DNA of 64,000 bases, taken from the NCBI RefSeq assembly GCF_014650775.1, contig NZ_BMVP01000001.1:496001-560000 (forward strand), read 5' to 3'. This DNA is from Streptomyces cirratus (GTDB lineage Bacteria; Actinomycetota; Actinomycetes; Streptomycetales; Streptomycetaceae). Below, piece after piece: positions 52,116 to 62,874 of this stretch (its first letter is position 1; each line of letters starts with the position of its first letter). The position numbers and the translations under genes are program-made. Under the pieces are notes generated by a model. The model saw nothing but the letters and a program-made list of their open reading frames with translations. It had not been told where the DNA came from and searched no databases.

Positions 52116-52658
52116 ATGACCAGCGAACAGATCACCGCCACGGGCACCTGGCAGGTCGCCCCCGAACCGTTCACCACTCCCGACGCCACCGCCCTGCGCC
52201 GCGCGTACTACGCCGAAGTGGCCGGCCGGTACTGGCGCAGGTCCGTCACCGAGGCCGAGATCGACCAAGGTCTGCGTGACGACCCGGCCGACGGACTCGT
52301 CGCGCCGACGGGCTGTTTCGTAGTCGGCCGGTACGACGGCCGGCCGCTGTCCTGCGGCGGCATACGCCTCCTCGACGCGACCACCGCCGAGCTCACGAGG
52401 GTGTACGTCGACCCGCGCGCCCGGGGTACCGGCGGCGGGGCGGCTCTCCTCGGGGCCCTTGAGGACGCGGGCCGGGAACTGGGCGCCGAGCGGATCCGCC
52501 TGGACACACGGTCCGATCTCGTGGAGGCACGGCGTCTGTACGCGCGACAGGGGTACGCGGAGATACCCGCCTACAACTCCGGCCCGTATGCGGAGCACTG
52601 GTTCGAGAAGCGGATACCGGGGACGGGCGGGGCGATCCGGCCCGAACGGCTCGAATAA
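52116..52658 (+). CDS. GNAT family N-acetyltransferase
   Basis: A 180-residue acetyltransferase. CGGIRLLDATTAELTRVYVDPRARGTGGGAALLGALE carries the acetyl-CoA loop RGTGGGA (about 107-113), and ARRLYARQGYAEIPAY is the usual motif B end. The N-terminus has YAEVAGRYWRR, as in several Streptomyces GNATs of unknown substrate. ATG 52116 after AGAATGACGCC. Confidence 0.85.
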   Translation: MTSEQITATGTWQVAPEPFTTPDATALRRAYYAEVAGRYWRRSVTEAEIDQGLRDDPADGLVAPTGCFVVGRYDGRPLSCGGIRLLDATTAELTRVYVDPRARGTGGGAALLGALEDAGRELGAERIRLDTRSDLVEARRLYARQGYAEIPAYNSGPYAEHWFEKRIPGTGGAIRPERLE

Positions 52659-52699
52659 ATCCATGACGCCCACAGCGGGATGATCACTACCGTTCCTGC

Positions 52700-53062
52700 A
52701 TGAGATCACTCAAACACACAGCGGCATCGGCCGCGTTCGCCGTCTCCCTGCTGACCTGCGCCACCGCCCTGTCGACGGGCTCCGCGGCTGCCGTGGACAG
52801 TCCCGGCCTCGAAGGGGTCTCCTGCGGCTTCGACGGAAGGCTGCCTCCGCCCCCGACAGGCGTGGGCAGTACCGGCAACACCGTCAAGGAGGCGCAGTGC
52901 CTCCTTGAGTTCTGGAGCGGCACCGCGACCGCCGAGGACGAGGCCGGCGGAGCGTTCGGCGCGTACACGAAGTCGTCGGTGGAGTCCTTCCAGGGGCTGC
53001 GGGGCCTTCCCCGGACGGGCGTGATCGACGCCGCGACCTGGGCCGAGCTGCGGCACAGCTGA
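52700..53062 (+). CDS. Secreted peptidoglycan-binding-domain protein
   Basis: A 120-residue protein with a signal peptide (KHTAASAAFAVSLLTCATALSTGSAAA, cleaved near 32). The mature part is one PG_binding_1-type domain: TVKEAQCLLEFWSG, FGAYTKSSVESFQGLRGLPRTGVIDAATWAELR. A pair of cysteines may bridge. It probably attaches to cell-wall peptidoglycan. No catalytic domain is present. Confidence 0.85.
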   Translation: MRSLKHTAASAAFAVSLLTCATALSTGSAAAVDSPGLEGVSCGFDGRLPPPPTGVGSTGNTVKEAQCLLEFWSGTATAEDEAGGAFGAYTKSSVESFQGLRGLPRTGVIDAATWAELRHS

Positions 53063-53087
53063 CGGCTCTCCCTGCCGGCCCCGCGGG

Positions 53088-55139
53088 TCAGTGGCTGGAG
53101 TGGTCGCGGCGCGCGAAGGTGTCGTAGGGCTCCTCGGCGTCGGATCCGCAGAGCTCCTCGTTGAGCTCCCTGAGCAGGTCGGCCAGGTCCGTCGGCCGCT
53201 CAGGGCCCCACCAATCGCCGAGGAGTTGGGCGAGCGACTCCTCCCTGGCCTGGGCCAGCCGGGCCGCGACCTCGCGGCCCCGGTCGGTCAGGATCAACGG
53301 CAGCCCGTCGCGGACGGCGAGCCCGCGCTCCTCGATCTGGCGGGCGGCCTCCGTGATGGTCTTGAGCGGCACGGTGGTGCGTTCCGCCAGGATCGCCGGC
53401 TCCACCGACCCGTATCTGTTGATCCGCAGCAGCATCCAGCTGGCGGCGGGCAGCAGATCGAAGCCGGCGTTCTCGGTGATCTTCTCGTAGACGTGGCGGC
53501 GGCCCTCACGGGTCCCGAGCACCGACAGTGCCCGGGCCACCTCGTCCCGGGAGGAACGCTGGACGGGATTGGTGGCGAGGGTCTCGCTCCCGTCGGGTGC
53601 GGTGACCGAGCCGCGCAGCTTGTCCTCCTTGAGGAACCAGGCGACGACGAACGCGAGAAGGACCAGCGGTACGGCGTAGAGGAAGACATCCGTGATGGAG
53701 GACGCGTAGGCGTCGAGCACGCGCGGCCGAAGAGCAGGCGGCAGCATCGCGACCGCCCGTGGGTCGGCTTCCAGGCCGTTGATGCTCACCCCGGGAGGCA
53801 GCGGCACCCCGGCGAGGGCGGCGGCCAGCTCGTCGCCCAGACGGTTGTTGAAGATCGTGCCGAAGATGGCCACGCCGAAGGAGGCGCCGATGGAACGGAA
53901 GAAGGTGGCGCCCGAGGTCGCGACGCCCAGGTCCTCGTATCGCACGGCGTTCTGCACCACGAGCACCAGCACCTGCATGACCAGGCCGAGACCCGCACCG
54001 AAGACGAAGAAGTAGACGCTCATCACCAGATCGGAACTGGTGCGCTGCAACTGGTGCAGGAGCAGCAGCCCGACGGCGGTGACGGCGGTGCCGGCGATCG
54101 GGAAGACCTTCCAGCGGCCGGTCCGGCTGACGATCTGGCCGGAGCCGGTGGAGGAGATCAGCAGGCCCAGCACCATCGGCAGCATGTGGACGCCGGACAT
54201 CGTCGGTGAGACGCCGCGGACGACCTGGAGGAAGGTGGGCAGGTAGACCATCGCACCGAACATCGCGAAACCGATGACGAAGCTGATCACCGAGCAGAGG
54301 GTAAAGGTGCGGATCTTGAACAGGCCCAGCGGCAGGACGGGTTCAGCGGCCCGCCGTTCGACGATGATGAAGGCGACGAGCACCACCGCGGCCAGCACGA
54401 CGAGGCCGATGACCTGCGCGGAACCCCAGGGCCAGGTCGTGCCGCCCAGCGAGGCGACCAGCACGAGGCAGGTGGCGACGGAGGCGATGAGGAAGGTGCC
54501 GAGGTAGTCGATGGTGTGCTTCGAGGAGCGCACCGGGATGTGCAGGGCGGCCGCGATGACGAGCAGCGCGACCAGACCGATGGGGAGGTTGATGTAGAAG
54601 ACCCAGCGCCAGGACAGGTGGTCCACGAACAGGCCGCCCAGCAGTGGGCCGAGGACGCTGGTGGCGCCGAAGACGGCACCGAAGAGGCCCTGGTACTTGC
54701 CGCGTTCGCGGGGCGGGACGAGGTCGCCGACGATCGCCATGGACAGCACGATCAGCCCGCCGCCGCCCAGGCCCTGCAACGCCCGGTAGCCGATGAGCTG
54801 CGGCATGTTCTGCGCCAGCCCGCACAGTGCCGAACCGATGAGGAAGATGACGATGGCGGCCTGGAACAGCTTTTTGCGTCCGTACTGGTCACCGAGCTTG
54901 CCCCACAGTGGCGTGGCTGCGGTGGAAGCGAGGATGTAGGCCGTGACGACCCAGGACAGGTGCTCCATGCCGCCGAGGTCGCTGACGATCGTCGGCAGCG
55001 CGGTGGCGACGATGGTCTGGTCGAGTGCCGCGATGAGCAGTCCGAGCAGCAGCGCGCCGATCGCGACGAGCGCCTCCCGGGAGGTGTTCTCCGCGTGTGG
55101 CCGGGGGTCCACGGCCGATGTGGTCACTTCCTGTGCCAT
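53088..55139 (-). CDS. DHA2-family MFS transporter fused to a C-terminal MarR-like winged helix
   Basis: A 683-residue protein. Residues 1-515 form a 14-helix EmrB/QacA-type drug pump: [19 protein letters not shown] is the family motif, then [28 protein letters not shown] and [25 protein letters not shown]. The last 150 residues (from about 535) are soluble: [67 protein letters not shown]. They look like a MarR-type winged helix with wing and dimer helix. A membrane-tethered regulator or autoregulated pump is possible. GGAGGAG eight bases before ATG 55139 sets the start. Confidence 0.9.
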   Translation of the reverse strand: MAQEVTTSAVDPRPHAENTSREALVAIGALLLGLLIAALDQTIVATALPTIVSDLGGMEHLSWVVTAYILASTAATPLWGKLGDQYGRKKLFQAAIVIFLIGSALCGLAQNMPQLIGYRALQGLGGGGLIVLSMAIVGDLVPPRERGKYQGLFGAVFGATSVLGPLLGGLFVDHLSWRWVFYINLPIGLVALLVIAAALHIPVRSSKHTIDYLGTFLIASVATCLVLVASLGGTTWPWGSAQVIGLVVLAAVVLVAFIIVERRAAEPVLPLGLFKIRTFTLCSVISFVIGFAMFGAMVYLPTFLQVVRGVSPTMSGVHMLPMVLGLLISSTGSGQIVSRTGRWKVFPIAGTAVTAVGLLLLHQLQRTSSDLVMSVYFFVFGAGLGLVMQVLVLVVQNAVRYEDLGVATSGATFFRSIGASFGVAIFGTIFNNRLGDELAAALAGVPLPPGVSINGLEADPRAVAMLPPALRPRVLDAYASSITDVFLYAVPLVLLAFVVAWFLKEDKLRGSVTAPDGSETLATNPVQRSSRDEVARALSVLGTREGRRHVYEKITENAGFDLLPAASWMLLRINRYGSVEPAILAERTTVPLKTITEAARQIEERGLAVRDGLPLILTDRGREVAARLAQAREESLAQLLGDWWGPERPTDLADLLRELNEELCGSDAEEPYDTFARRDHSSH

Positions 55140-55281
55140 CGGCTCCTCCGTAGGTGTCTGGGCCTCGGGCAGGACAACATCTCCATCCTGAGCGGTGTGT
55201 CCGGTTATGGCCCGTCGGGAGGTTGGGTGTGGCCTGCCGGGTCTGCATAATCGCTGGCATCGGCCCAGGGAGGGTTTGCCA

Positions 55282-56241
55282 GTGAGCGCTGAGCGCTGTC
55301 CAGAATGCGACGCCCCGGGCGCCGGCTGCGGGTGTGCGCCGGCTGCGGGTTTCGACCCCTTGCGCATACGTCCGTACGTCAACCTGTCCGAAACCGGCCG
55401 GACGGGTGACGCCGGACCGTCCCCGCAGCCGGTCCTGGGTGCGATGGCCCGGCCCACCGGTCCCGGCCCGTCCGCCGACGCCGGAGCGACCGAGCAACTG
55501 CCCAAGGTCCCGCCCGCGCGGGCCGGCCAGGACACCCCGGCGTACGGAACCCCCGTACCGCCGGCGCGGCCCCGGCCCGACCACACGGTCCCGCTCCGTG
55601 GGGTCCCCCCGGCACCGGGAACCACGAACGTCACAGCGGGAGGGGAGGGCGGGGGCGGGGGGCCCGAGAAGCGGCGGAAGCTCCCCCTGCTGCTGGCCGG
55701 CGCCGCCGCCCTCGTCGCCGTCGGTGGTGTGGCCGTGGCCCTCGGCGCGTCCACCGGTTCCGGGCCGGGCGGTACGACGCTGCTCGACGCGAAGCCTTCG
55801 ACGCCGGTGGTGGGCATGACCCCGGGCGAGCCGTCGCAGGGTTCGCCCAGCGCTTCCGCCGGGCCGTCGGCTTCGACGTCCGCCTCTGCTTCGCCGTCGT
55901 CGAGCGCCTCCCGCTCGGCGTCGCCCTCCGCGTCACCGAGCGCGTCCCGCTCCTCGGCGGCCCCGTCCCGGACCCCGTCACCGACCCCGAGCCGTACGTC
56001 CGCCGCCCCACCGCCGCCTCCGCCCGCGCAGGGCCCGACCCTGCGCTACGGCGATTCGGGCGCGGAGGTGAAGAAGCTCCAGCAACTCCTGGCGGGGCAG
56101 GGCCTGTACCGCGGCCGGTTCGACGGCAAGTTCGGCAAGTCCACGGAGGACGCGGTGTCGGAGTTCCAGTGGTACAACGACATCACCGCGGACCCCTGGG
56201 GCGTCTACGGCCCCGCCACCCGCAAGGCCCTGGAGGGCTGA
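55282..56241 (+). CDS. Membrane-anchored peptidoglycan-binding protein with zinc-ribbon-like start
   Basis: A 319-residue protein. The N-terminus [13 protein letters not shown] is a small Cys-rich motif. A Pro-rich cytosolic part follows to about 128, then one hydrophobic helix ([21 protein letters not shown]), a long Ser/Ala/Pro linker (about 180-255) and a C-terminal peptidoglycan-binding domain ([35 protein letters not shown]). It should span the membrane once and bind the wall outside. GTG 55282 is used after GGGAGGG. Divergent from the MFS gene. Confidence 0.87.
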   Translation: MSAERCPECDAPGAGCGCAPAAGFDPLRIRPYVNLSETGRTGDAGPSPQPVLGAMARPTGPGPSADAGATEQLPKVPPARAGQDTPAYGTPVPPARPRPDHTVPLRGVPPAPGTTNVTAGGEGGGGGPEKRRKLPLLLAGAAALVAVGGVAVALGASTGSGPGGTTLLDAKPSTPVVGMTPGEPSQGSPSASAGPSASTSASASPSSSASRSASPSASPSASRSSAAPSRTPSPTPSRTSAAPPPPPPAQGPTLRYGDSGAEVKKLQQLLAGQGLYRGRFDGKFGKSTEDAVSEFQWYNDITADPWGVYGPATRKALEG

Positions 56242-56553
56242 CACCGGTGGAGCCCGCCCTCGCGGCGGGGTTCTCCACTCCCGGCCGGCGACGAGTTCCT
56301 CGACGCCCGCGCCCTTGGACCCGTAGGCCGCCGCGGCAAGGAGACCAGAGCGCGCGGCCTCCCTCGCCCTCCCGGCTCCCGCTCCCGGCTCCCGGCTTCC
56401 GCTCCCACTTCCGGCTTCCGCTCCCACTCCCGGCTTCCGCTCCCCGCTCCCGGCTCCCGGCTGCCTCGAAGTCGTCGTGCCCCCACCTGCCCATCCATGC
56501 CCGGCACGGCTCGGTGGCGCGAACGGCTCCAGATTTTGTATAGTGCAGGAACA
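56242..56553. other. Intergenic low-complexity region
   Basis: About 310 bases with no gene. From about 56365 to 56465 it is built of short words such as CTCCCGGCTTCCGCTCCCACT repeated in variant form, a polypyrimidine-rich strand. Such tracts can form unusual DNA structures, but nothing coding is seen. The sequence ATTTTGTATAGTGC at about 56532 may be the -10 region of the next gene's promoter. Confidence 0.5.
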
Positions 56554-56597
56554 AAGTGGTTCCGTCCACATTCCCTGACCGGTGGACGGAACCACTT
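56554..56597 (+). promoter_or_regulatory. Perfect 16-bp inverted repeat before the HAD gene
   Basis: AAGTGGTTCCGTCCAC (56554-56569) pairs exactly with GTGGACGGAACCACTT (56582-56597) across a 12-base loop. It lies 33 bases before the HAD phosphatase start and just after the AT-rich GTATAGT stretch. It may be an operator or a leader hairpin; a terminator is less likely given the position. Confidence 0.65.
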
Positions 56598-56630
56598 GTT
56601 CTCTTTTGTCCCCTGTCTGGAGTCCCGCCG

Positions 56631-57323
56631 ATGTCGGCCAGCACCACCAGCAACCCCGCCCGCGCCACCGTCGCCCTCTCTGCCAAAGCCCTGCTCTTGG
56701 ACATGGACGGCACGCTCGTCAACTCCGACGCGGTGGTCGAACGGTGCTGGCGGGACTGGGCAGTGACCCACGGGCTCGACCCGCAGGAGGCGCTCAAGGT
56801 CGTCCACGGCCGCCAGGGCTACGCCACGATGGCGATCCTGCTGCCCGGGCGCCCGATGGAGCTCAACCACGCCGAGAACGCCGAGATGCTCGCCCGCGAG
56901 ACGGCCGACACCGACGGCGTGGTCCCGGTCGCCGGCGCCCCGGAGTTCATGGCGGCGATCGCCGACCTCCCGCACGCCCTGGTCACCTCGGCCGACGCCG
57001 CCCTGGCCCGGACGCGGATGGCGGCGGCCGCACTGCCCATGCCGCGCGTCCGGGTGACCGCCGAGTCGGTCGGCGCGAGCAAGCCGGACCCCGAGGGGTT
57101 CCTCAAGGGTGCCGCCGAGCTGGGTGTGGACCCGGCCGACTGCATCGTGTTCGAGGACTCGGCCGCCGGTATCGCCGCAGGCCGGGCGGCCGGCATGCGC
57201 GTGATCGGCATCGGCCCCCGCGCAGCCGCCCACGCCCCGACGGCCCACGTCCCCGACCTGACGTCGATCCGCGTCACCTCCACCCCGTCCGGCACCCTCC
57301 ACCTCACCCTCACCCCCGCCTGA
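56631..57323 (+). CDS. HAD-superfamily phosphatase (sugar-phosphatase-like)
   Basis: A 230-residue HAD-IA phosphatase: nucleophile in LLLDMDGTLVNSDAVVERCW (DxDGT, about 23-27), then the cap domain (about 35-105), motif II in HALVTSADAALAR, Lys in GASKPDPEGFLKGAAELG and acidic pair in CIVFEDSAAGIAAGRAAGM. This pattern matches sugar phosphatases such as YfbT or GPP/DOG. It releases phosphate from a small sugar or polyol phosphate. ATG 56631 is used, with homology starting at about residue 20. A strong inverted repeat precedes it. Confidence 0.88.
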   Translation: MSASTTSNPARATVALSAKALLLDMDGTLVNSDAVVERCWRDWAVTHGLDPQEALKVVHGRQGYATMAILLPGRPMELNHAENAEMLARETADTDGVVPVAGAPEFMAAIADLPHALVTSADAALARTRMAAAALPMPRVRVTAESVGASKPDPEGFLKGAAELGVDPADCIVFEDSAAGIAAGRAAGMRVIGIGPRAAAHAPTAHVPDLTSIRVTSTPSGTLHLTLTPA

Positions 57324-57370
57324 CCGGCCCCAGCCGACCCACGGCCCCACCCGTCACGGCGGCGACCCCG

Positions 57371-57455
57371 GCCCGCCCGACGCTTGAAGACAGGCTCCGG
57401 GCCGACCCGGGCGCCGGCCCGGCCGGGCATTCCCAGCCCGCCCGACGCTTGAGAA
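57371..57455. repeat. Paired dispersed repeat GCCCGCCCGACGCTTGA
   Basis: The word occurs at 57371 and 57436, 65 bases apart, in the gap between convergent genes. Similar words are widespread between genes in Streptomyces; neighbouring GGGCCGACCCGGGC and GACCCCGGGCACGGCCCGGG can form hairpins and may terminate transcription. Confidence 0.6.
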
Positions 57456-57564
57456 CCGACCCCGGGCACGGCCCGGGTGCCCCTCCCGGCGGGGACAGCG
57501 GGCCAGCCCCCCGCGCCGCCCCGCAGGAGCAGCACCCCGCACCCGCACCCCGCAGGGCAGCGCC

Positions 57565-58146
57565 TCAGCCCGCAATCGCCTCGTACAGCGAGAACCCGGC
57601 CAGCGCCGCCATCACCGCGGCCGCTACCTTGGTGATCAGCCTCAGCGGCACGTACTTCATCAGCGTGCGCCCGCCCAGGATGCCGATGCCGGCCACCGCC
57701 CACAGGGCCAGCACCGCTCCGACCCCGACCGATACGGGGTTGTCGTACCGCGCGGCGAGGTTGGCGGTCATGATCTGCGTCAGGTCGCCGAACTCCGCCA
57801 CCAGGATCAGCATGAAGCCGGCCCCCGACACCTTCCAGAAGGACTGATCGGCGGGCGGCTTGACCTCCTCCTCCTCATCGCTCTTCTTGAGCAGCAAAAC
57901 GGCCGCGCCCGCGAGGAAGAGCACGCCCACGACGGCCTGTACCAGCCGGTGCGGAAGCAGAGTGAGCACGCTTCCCGCCGCGATGGCGAGCCCGACGTGC
58001 AGGGCGAAGGCGGCGGCGACGCCCGCGAAGACGTAGGACGCGCGGTACCGGGTGCCGAGCATCAGCCCTGCCAGGGCCGTCTTGTCGGGGAGTTCGGCGA
58101 GGAAGACGACGCCGAAGGCGATCGCCGTGACGGTGAAGCTGAACAC
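57565..58146 (-). CDS. TMEM165/GDT1 family cation exchanger
   Basis: A 193-residue membrane protein of the UPF0016 family with six predicted helices in two homologous halves. The conserved metal motifs are ELPDKTALAGLML in the first half and AEFGDLTQIMTANLA in the second. A Glu-rich cytosolic loop (KKSDEEEEVKPP) sits between. Relatives move Mn2+ or Ca2+ (the family includes MneA/Gdt1). GTG 58146 is used with GAGG ten bases upstream. I did not find a clear manganese riboswitch in front. Confidence 0.92.
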   Translation of the reverse strand: MFSFTVTAIAFGVVFLAELPDKTALAGLMLGTRYRASYVFAGVAAAFALHVGLAIAAGSVLTLLPHRLVQAVVGVLFLAGAAVLLLKKSDEEEEVKPPADQSFWKVSGAGFMLILVAEFGDLTQIMTANLAARYDNPVSVGVGAVLALWAVAGIGILGGRTLMKYVPLRLITKVAAAVMAALAGFSLYEAIAG

Positions 58147-58634
58147 GGGGGCTGAACCTCAATCGGTCGGGCGGGACGCCGTCGGTACCGAGAGACCTGG
58201 GGGAGTTCAGGGGTCGCTTCGGCTCGGCGGCGCCCCGGTTGCGTTGCCACGCGGAATGCGTGGAATCCAGGACACTGCGGCCGAAGGTCTCGCTGGCCGG
58301 CCGCTGACGCGGCCTGCCTCCGGGCGCCGGCTGGTGTGACCCAGCAGTATGTCGACGGTCCGGCGAAGAGCTACTCCCCTTCTGCTCCTCCAGGGTACGC
58401 GATGCCCGCCGCCGCACCGGGGCGTCCGGAATGTGACGTTGACCCCAGCTCGCCCGGGCGCCTCCCCCCACCACATCAACTCCCGTCCCCATCAACTGCC
58501 TTGGACTCCTTGATGTGACGTGCCCATGTCGGCACCCTGTCACCTGGCGCCCACCCGTCGGACACCTGGCGCCGAAACCATGGCCGCGACCCGCCGGGGT
58601 CGCACCGCCACCACCCCCACACCAGGGAGCCCCC
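58147..58634. other. Divergent intergenic region, no gene recognised
   Basis: About 490 bases between the GDT1 gene and the secreted nuclease. It contains moderately AT-rich patches (for example GAAGAGCTACTCCCCTTCTGC) and no conserved RNA or gene that I recognise. Both flanking promoters should be here. Reading frames on either strand have poor codon use. Confidence 0.5.
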
Positions 58635-59297
58635 ATGGCGCTCATACCCTCCGTCTACGCGCGTCGAGCCGGCCGGATCGGCATCCTCGCCCCGGCCGCC
58701 GCGCTCGCCGCCCTGACCTCCCTCGTCAGCGCGCCCGCCGCCCAGGCCTCCCCGCCCTCTCCCATCAGCGCCGCGGCGGCCCGCTCGTACCTGGCCACGG
58801 TGACCCCGGTGGCGGAAGGTTCCCTCTCCGGCTACAGCCGCACCCTCTTCCCGCACTGGAGCACGGTCTCCGGCTCCTGCGACACCCGCGAGACCGTCCT
58901 CAAGCGGGACGGCTCCGGCGTGAGCGTCAACTCCTCCTGCGCGGCCGTCAGCGGAAGCTGGTACTCCGAGTACGACGGCGCCACCTGGACCGCCGCCTCG
59001 GACGTCGACATCGACCACGTGGTGCCGCTCGCCGAGGCCTGGCGCTCCGGCGCCGCCTCCTGGACCACCGCCAAGCGCCAGCAGTTCGCGAACGACCTCA
59101 CCCGGCCGCAGCTCATCGCGGTCACCGACAACGTCAACCAGTCCAAGGGCGACCAGGACCCCGGCACGTGGCTGCCGCCCCGGACCGCCTACCGCTGCAC
59201 GTACGCCCGGATGTGGGTGGACGTCAAGCAGTACTGGGGCCTGAGCATGAACTCCGGCGAGAAGACGGCCCTGGTCGACGTTCTCAACGGCTGCTGA
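58635..59297 (+). CDS. Secreted HNH endonuclease (GmrSD/DUF1524 type)
   Basis: A 220-residue protein with a signal peptide (RIGILAPAAALAALTSLVSAPAAQA, cleaved near 40). The mature part has SWYSEYDGATW, the HNH core VDIDHVVPLAEAWRSGA with the catalytic His pair, and RPQLIAVTDNVNQSKGDQDP with metal-binding residues. Related Streptomyces nucleases digest extracellular DNA, often during mycelial death. Two early Cys and a late pair suggest disulfides. ATG 58635 is used after AGGGAGC. Confidence 0.9.
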   Translation: MALIPSVYARRAGRIGILAPAAALAALTSLVSAPAAQASPPSPISAAAARSYLATVTPVAEGSLSGYSRTLFPHWSTVSGSCDTRETVLKRDGSGVSVNSSCAAVSGSWYSEYDGATWTAASDVDIDHVVPLAEAWRSGAASWTTAKRQQFANDLTRPQLIAVTDNVNQSKGDQDPGTWLPPRTAYRCTYARMWVDVKQYWGLSMNSGEKTALVDVLNGC

Positions 59298-59449
59298 GGC
59301 CGGCCGCCGCGCCAGCCCCGGTACCGCTTTCGTCCGGGCCTCGTCACCACCGGAAGCGGACGGCGATCTTTCTCCCCCGTCAGGGGGAGGCCAGGCTTCC
59401 CCCGCACCCCGTACCGTGATCGAAGGGGATGAGGAGGAGGGGGAGTTGG

Positions 59450-61108
<1,659 letters not shown>

Positions 61109-61259
61109 CGCGTACGGCCGGGCGCGCGGCACCACCGGCGGCGGCCCGGCCCGGGTGCGGGCGGCTTGCCGTCGGGGGCTGCGCGGGGCGCGCCCTGCGG
61201 GCGGGCTGACGGACCGACGGCCCCGGGGCTCGGGGGTGGCGGCGCCGGGCGTACGCTGT

Positions 61260-61958
61260 ATGGCTGTCAAGCCGCCCCTGCCGCTCCCCGCGACGACGCG
61301 GCGCTTCGGACTGGGGAGTCCCGCTTTGCTTGAGACTCTGGGTTCGCTGACCACGAGCCCCTGGATCTACGTCGTGGTGGCGGTGTCCGTCGTGCTCGAC
61401 GTGTTCCTGCCGGTGTTGCCGAGCGGCGTACTGGTGATCACTTCGGCGGCCGCAGCGGCGGCGGCCGGGGCTGCGGGGTCGCCGGCGCCGGTACCCGCGC
61501 GGGTGCCGGACATCATGGCGCTGCTGGTGATCGCGACGACGGCTTCGGTGCTGGGGGACATGGCCGCGTTCCGGCTGGCCCGGCGCGGCGGTGCCCGTCT
61601 GGACCGGGCCATCGCCCGTTCGCGTCGGCTGACCCGGGCCCATGAGCGGCTGGGTGTTGCCCTGGCCCGTGGTGGGGGTGCGCTGGTGGTGATCGCCCGC
61701 TTCGCCCCGGCGGGCCGCTCGGTGGTGTCCCTGGGCGCGGGCAAGACGCAGCGCGAGGTGCGGGAGTTCCTCCCGTGGTCGGTGCTGGCGGGCATGGCGT
61801 GGGCCGGTTACAGCGTGGCGCTCGGCTACTTCGGCACGCAGTGGCTGGGCGCGGCCTGGCTGGGCACCGCGGTCTCCGTCATCGCGCTGTTCGCGGCCGG
61901 CTCCCTCGCGGTGTTCCTGCTGCGCCGCCCGATCCCGTCGGCGGCACCGGCCGCGTAG
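61260..61958 (+). CDS. DedA/SNARE-associated family membrane protein
   Basis: A 232-residue membrane protein with about five hydrophobic helices. VFLPVLPSGVLVITSAAAAA and LGDMAAFRLARRGGAR resemble the early DedA region, and VVIARFAPAGRSVVSLGAGKTQREVREFLPWSVLAGMAW matches the later family motif with Arg and Gly. DedA proteins act in lipid carrier recycling and membrane integrity. ATG 61260 is used; the first 20 residues are poorly conserved. Confidence 0.85.
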   Translation: MAVKPPLPLPATTRRFGLGSPALLETLGSLTTSPWIYVVVAVSVVLDVFLPVLPSGVLVITSAAAAAAAGAAGSPAPVPARVPDIMALLVIATTASVLGDMAAFRLARRGGARLDRAIARSRRLTRAHERLGVALARGGGALVVIARFAPAGRSVVSLGAGKTQREVREFLPWSVLAGMAWAGYSVALGYFGTQWLGAAWLGTAVSVIALFAAGSLAVFLLRRPIPSAAPAA

Positions 61959-62117
61959 GGCGTCTTGTAGGCCGGCCGGGGCAGTCGGTCACCCGTTCAC
62001 CCGGCTGCGATCGCCGGGGAGGCGCGGGGCTTCTAGCGTCCTGAGCACGGAGCGCGACCGAATCCGCGTCACACCCGTGTCCTGGCCGCGCCGTGCCGAG
62101 CAGCCCGAGGAGTTCCC

Positions 62118-62612
62118 GTGCCCGCTACCCGTAAGCGGTACCGCCTGGTGGGAGCCGCTGCCGCGACGCTCGCCGTCACCGCCGTCACGCCCGCCGGCGT
62201 CGCCCACGCCAACGCCTCCGCGTCCGTCTCGCCCGGTGTCGTCGCCCCCGGCAGCCGCGTCAGCCTCAGCGTCACGGGTTGCGTCAGCCGGTCCGCCAGG
62301 GCGTCGTCTCCCGCGTTCGGGGACGTCCAGCTGGCGCCCGGCAACGCACAGGACACCCGGCTGTCCGGCAGCGCCATCGTCTTCGGCAGCGCCGCCACCG
62401 GCTCGCACCCGGTCACCTTCCAGTGCGGCGGCACCGGCGGTGAGCGCGTCACGGTGACGTTGACGGTCAGCGTCGGCGCGGCCCGTGGCGGGCTGGGCGG
62501 CAGCGTGGATCCGGTGAGTACGGGTCCGGTCGCCATCGGCGGCGCACTCGTCGCGAGTGCGCTGGGCGCCGGCGTGTGGGTGCTGCGCCGGCGCCGCGAA
62601 CCGCACGCCTGA
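62118..62612 (+). CDS. Secreted, tail-anchored small surface protein
   Basis: A 164-residue protein with a signal peptide (YRLVGAAAATLAVTAVTPAGVAHA, cleaved near 31), a beta-rich middle with one Cys pair (VTGCVSRS and FQCGGTGG), a Gly/Ser linker and a C-terminal hydrophobic helix ending RRRREPHA. There is no LAxTG or LPxTG motif, so it is tail-anchored rather than sortase-linked. GTG 62118 is used. Many Streptomyces have such proteins of unknown role. Confidence 0.78.
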   Translation: MPATRKRYRLVGAAAATLAVTAVTPAGVAHANASASVSPGVVAPGSRVSLSVTGCVSRSARASSPAFGDVQLAPGNAQDTRLSGSAIVFGSAATGSHPVTFQCGGTGGERVTVTLTVSVGAARGGLGGSVDPVSTGPVAIGGALVASALGAGVWVLRRRREPHA

Positions 62613-62622
62613 CGGCCTCCTG

Positions 62623-62856
62623 TCACCCGGTCTGCGCGACCGGCTCCCGGCCCCGTACGTGCACCCCGTCGAGGAGCGCCGCCGTCGCTTCGGCGATGGC
62701 GTCCACGGCGGAGTCGAAGACTTCCCGGTTGTGTGCGGCGGGCGCCCGGAACCCGGACACCTTCCGCACGTACTGGAGGGCGGCGGCGCGGATCTCCTCC
62801 TCCGTGGCCTTCTCGGGGATGGCGGGCGGGCGCAGGGTCTTAATGGAACGGCACAT
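62623..62856 (-). CDS. DUF2277 family protein
   Basis: A 77-residue protein starting MCRSIKTLRPPAIPEKATEEE with LQYVRKVSGFRAPAAHNREVFD, the complete DUF2277 pattern. It is small, soluble and helix-rich with one conserved Cys at position 2. Its function is unknown. It starts 18 bases after the stop of the TRADD-N-like gene on the same strand, so co-transcription is likely. Confidence 0.9.
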   Translation of the reverse strand: MCRSIKTLRPPAIPEKATEEEIRAAALQYVRKVSGFRAPAAHNREVFDSAVDAIAEATAALLDGVHVRGREPVAQTG

Positions 62857-62874
62857 ACCTCCACTATGGCTCCG

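Noticed and set aside
58147..58340. Possible manganese (yybP-ykoY) riboswitch before the GDT1 gene
   Set aside because: The expected conserved loops are absent in the minus-strand leader; the family and the position alone do not justify a call.
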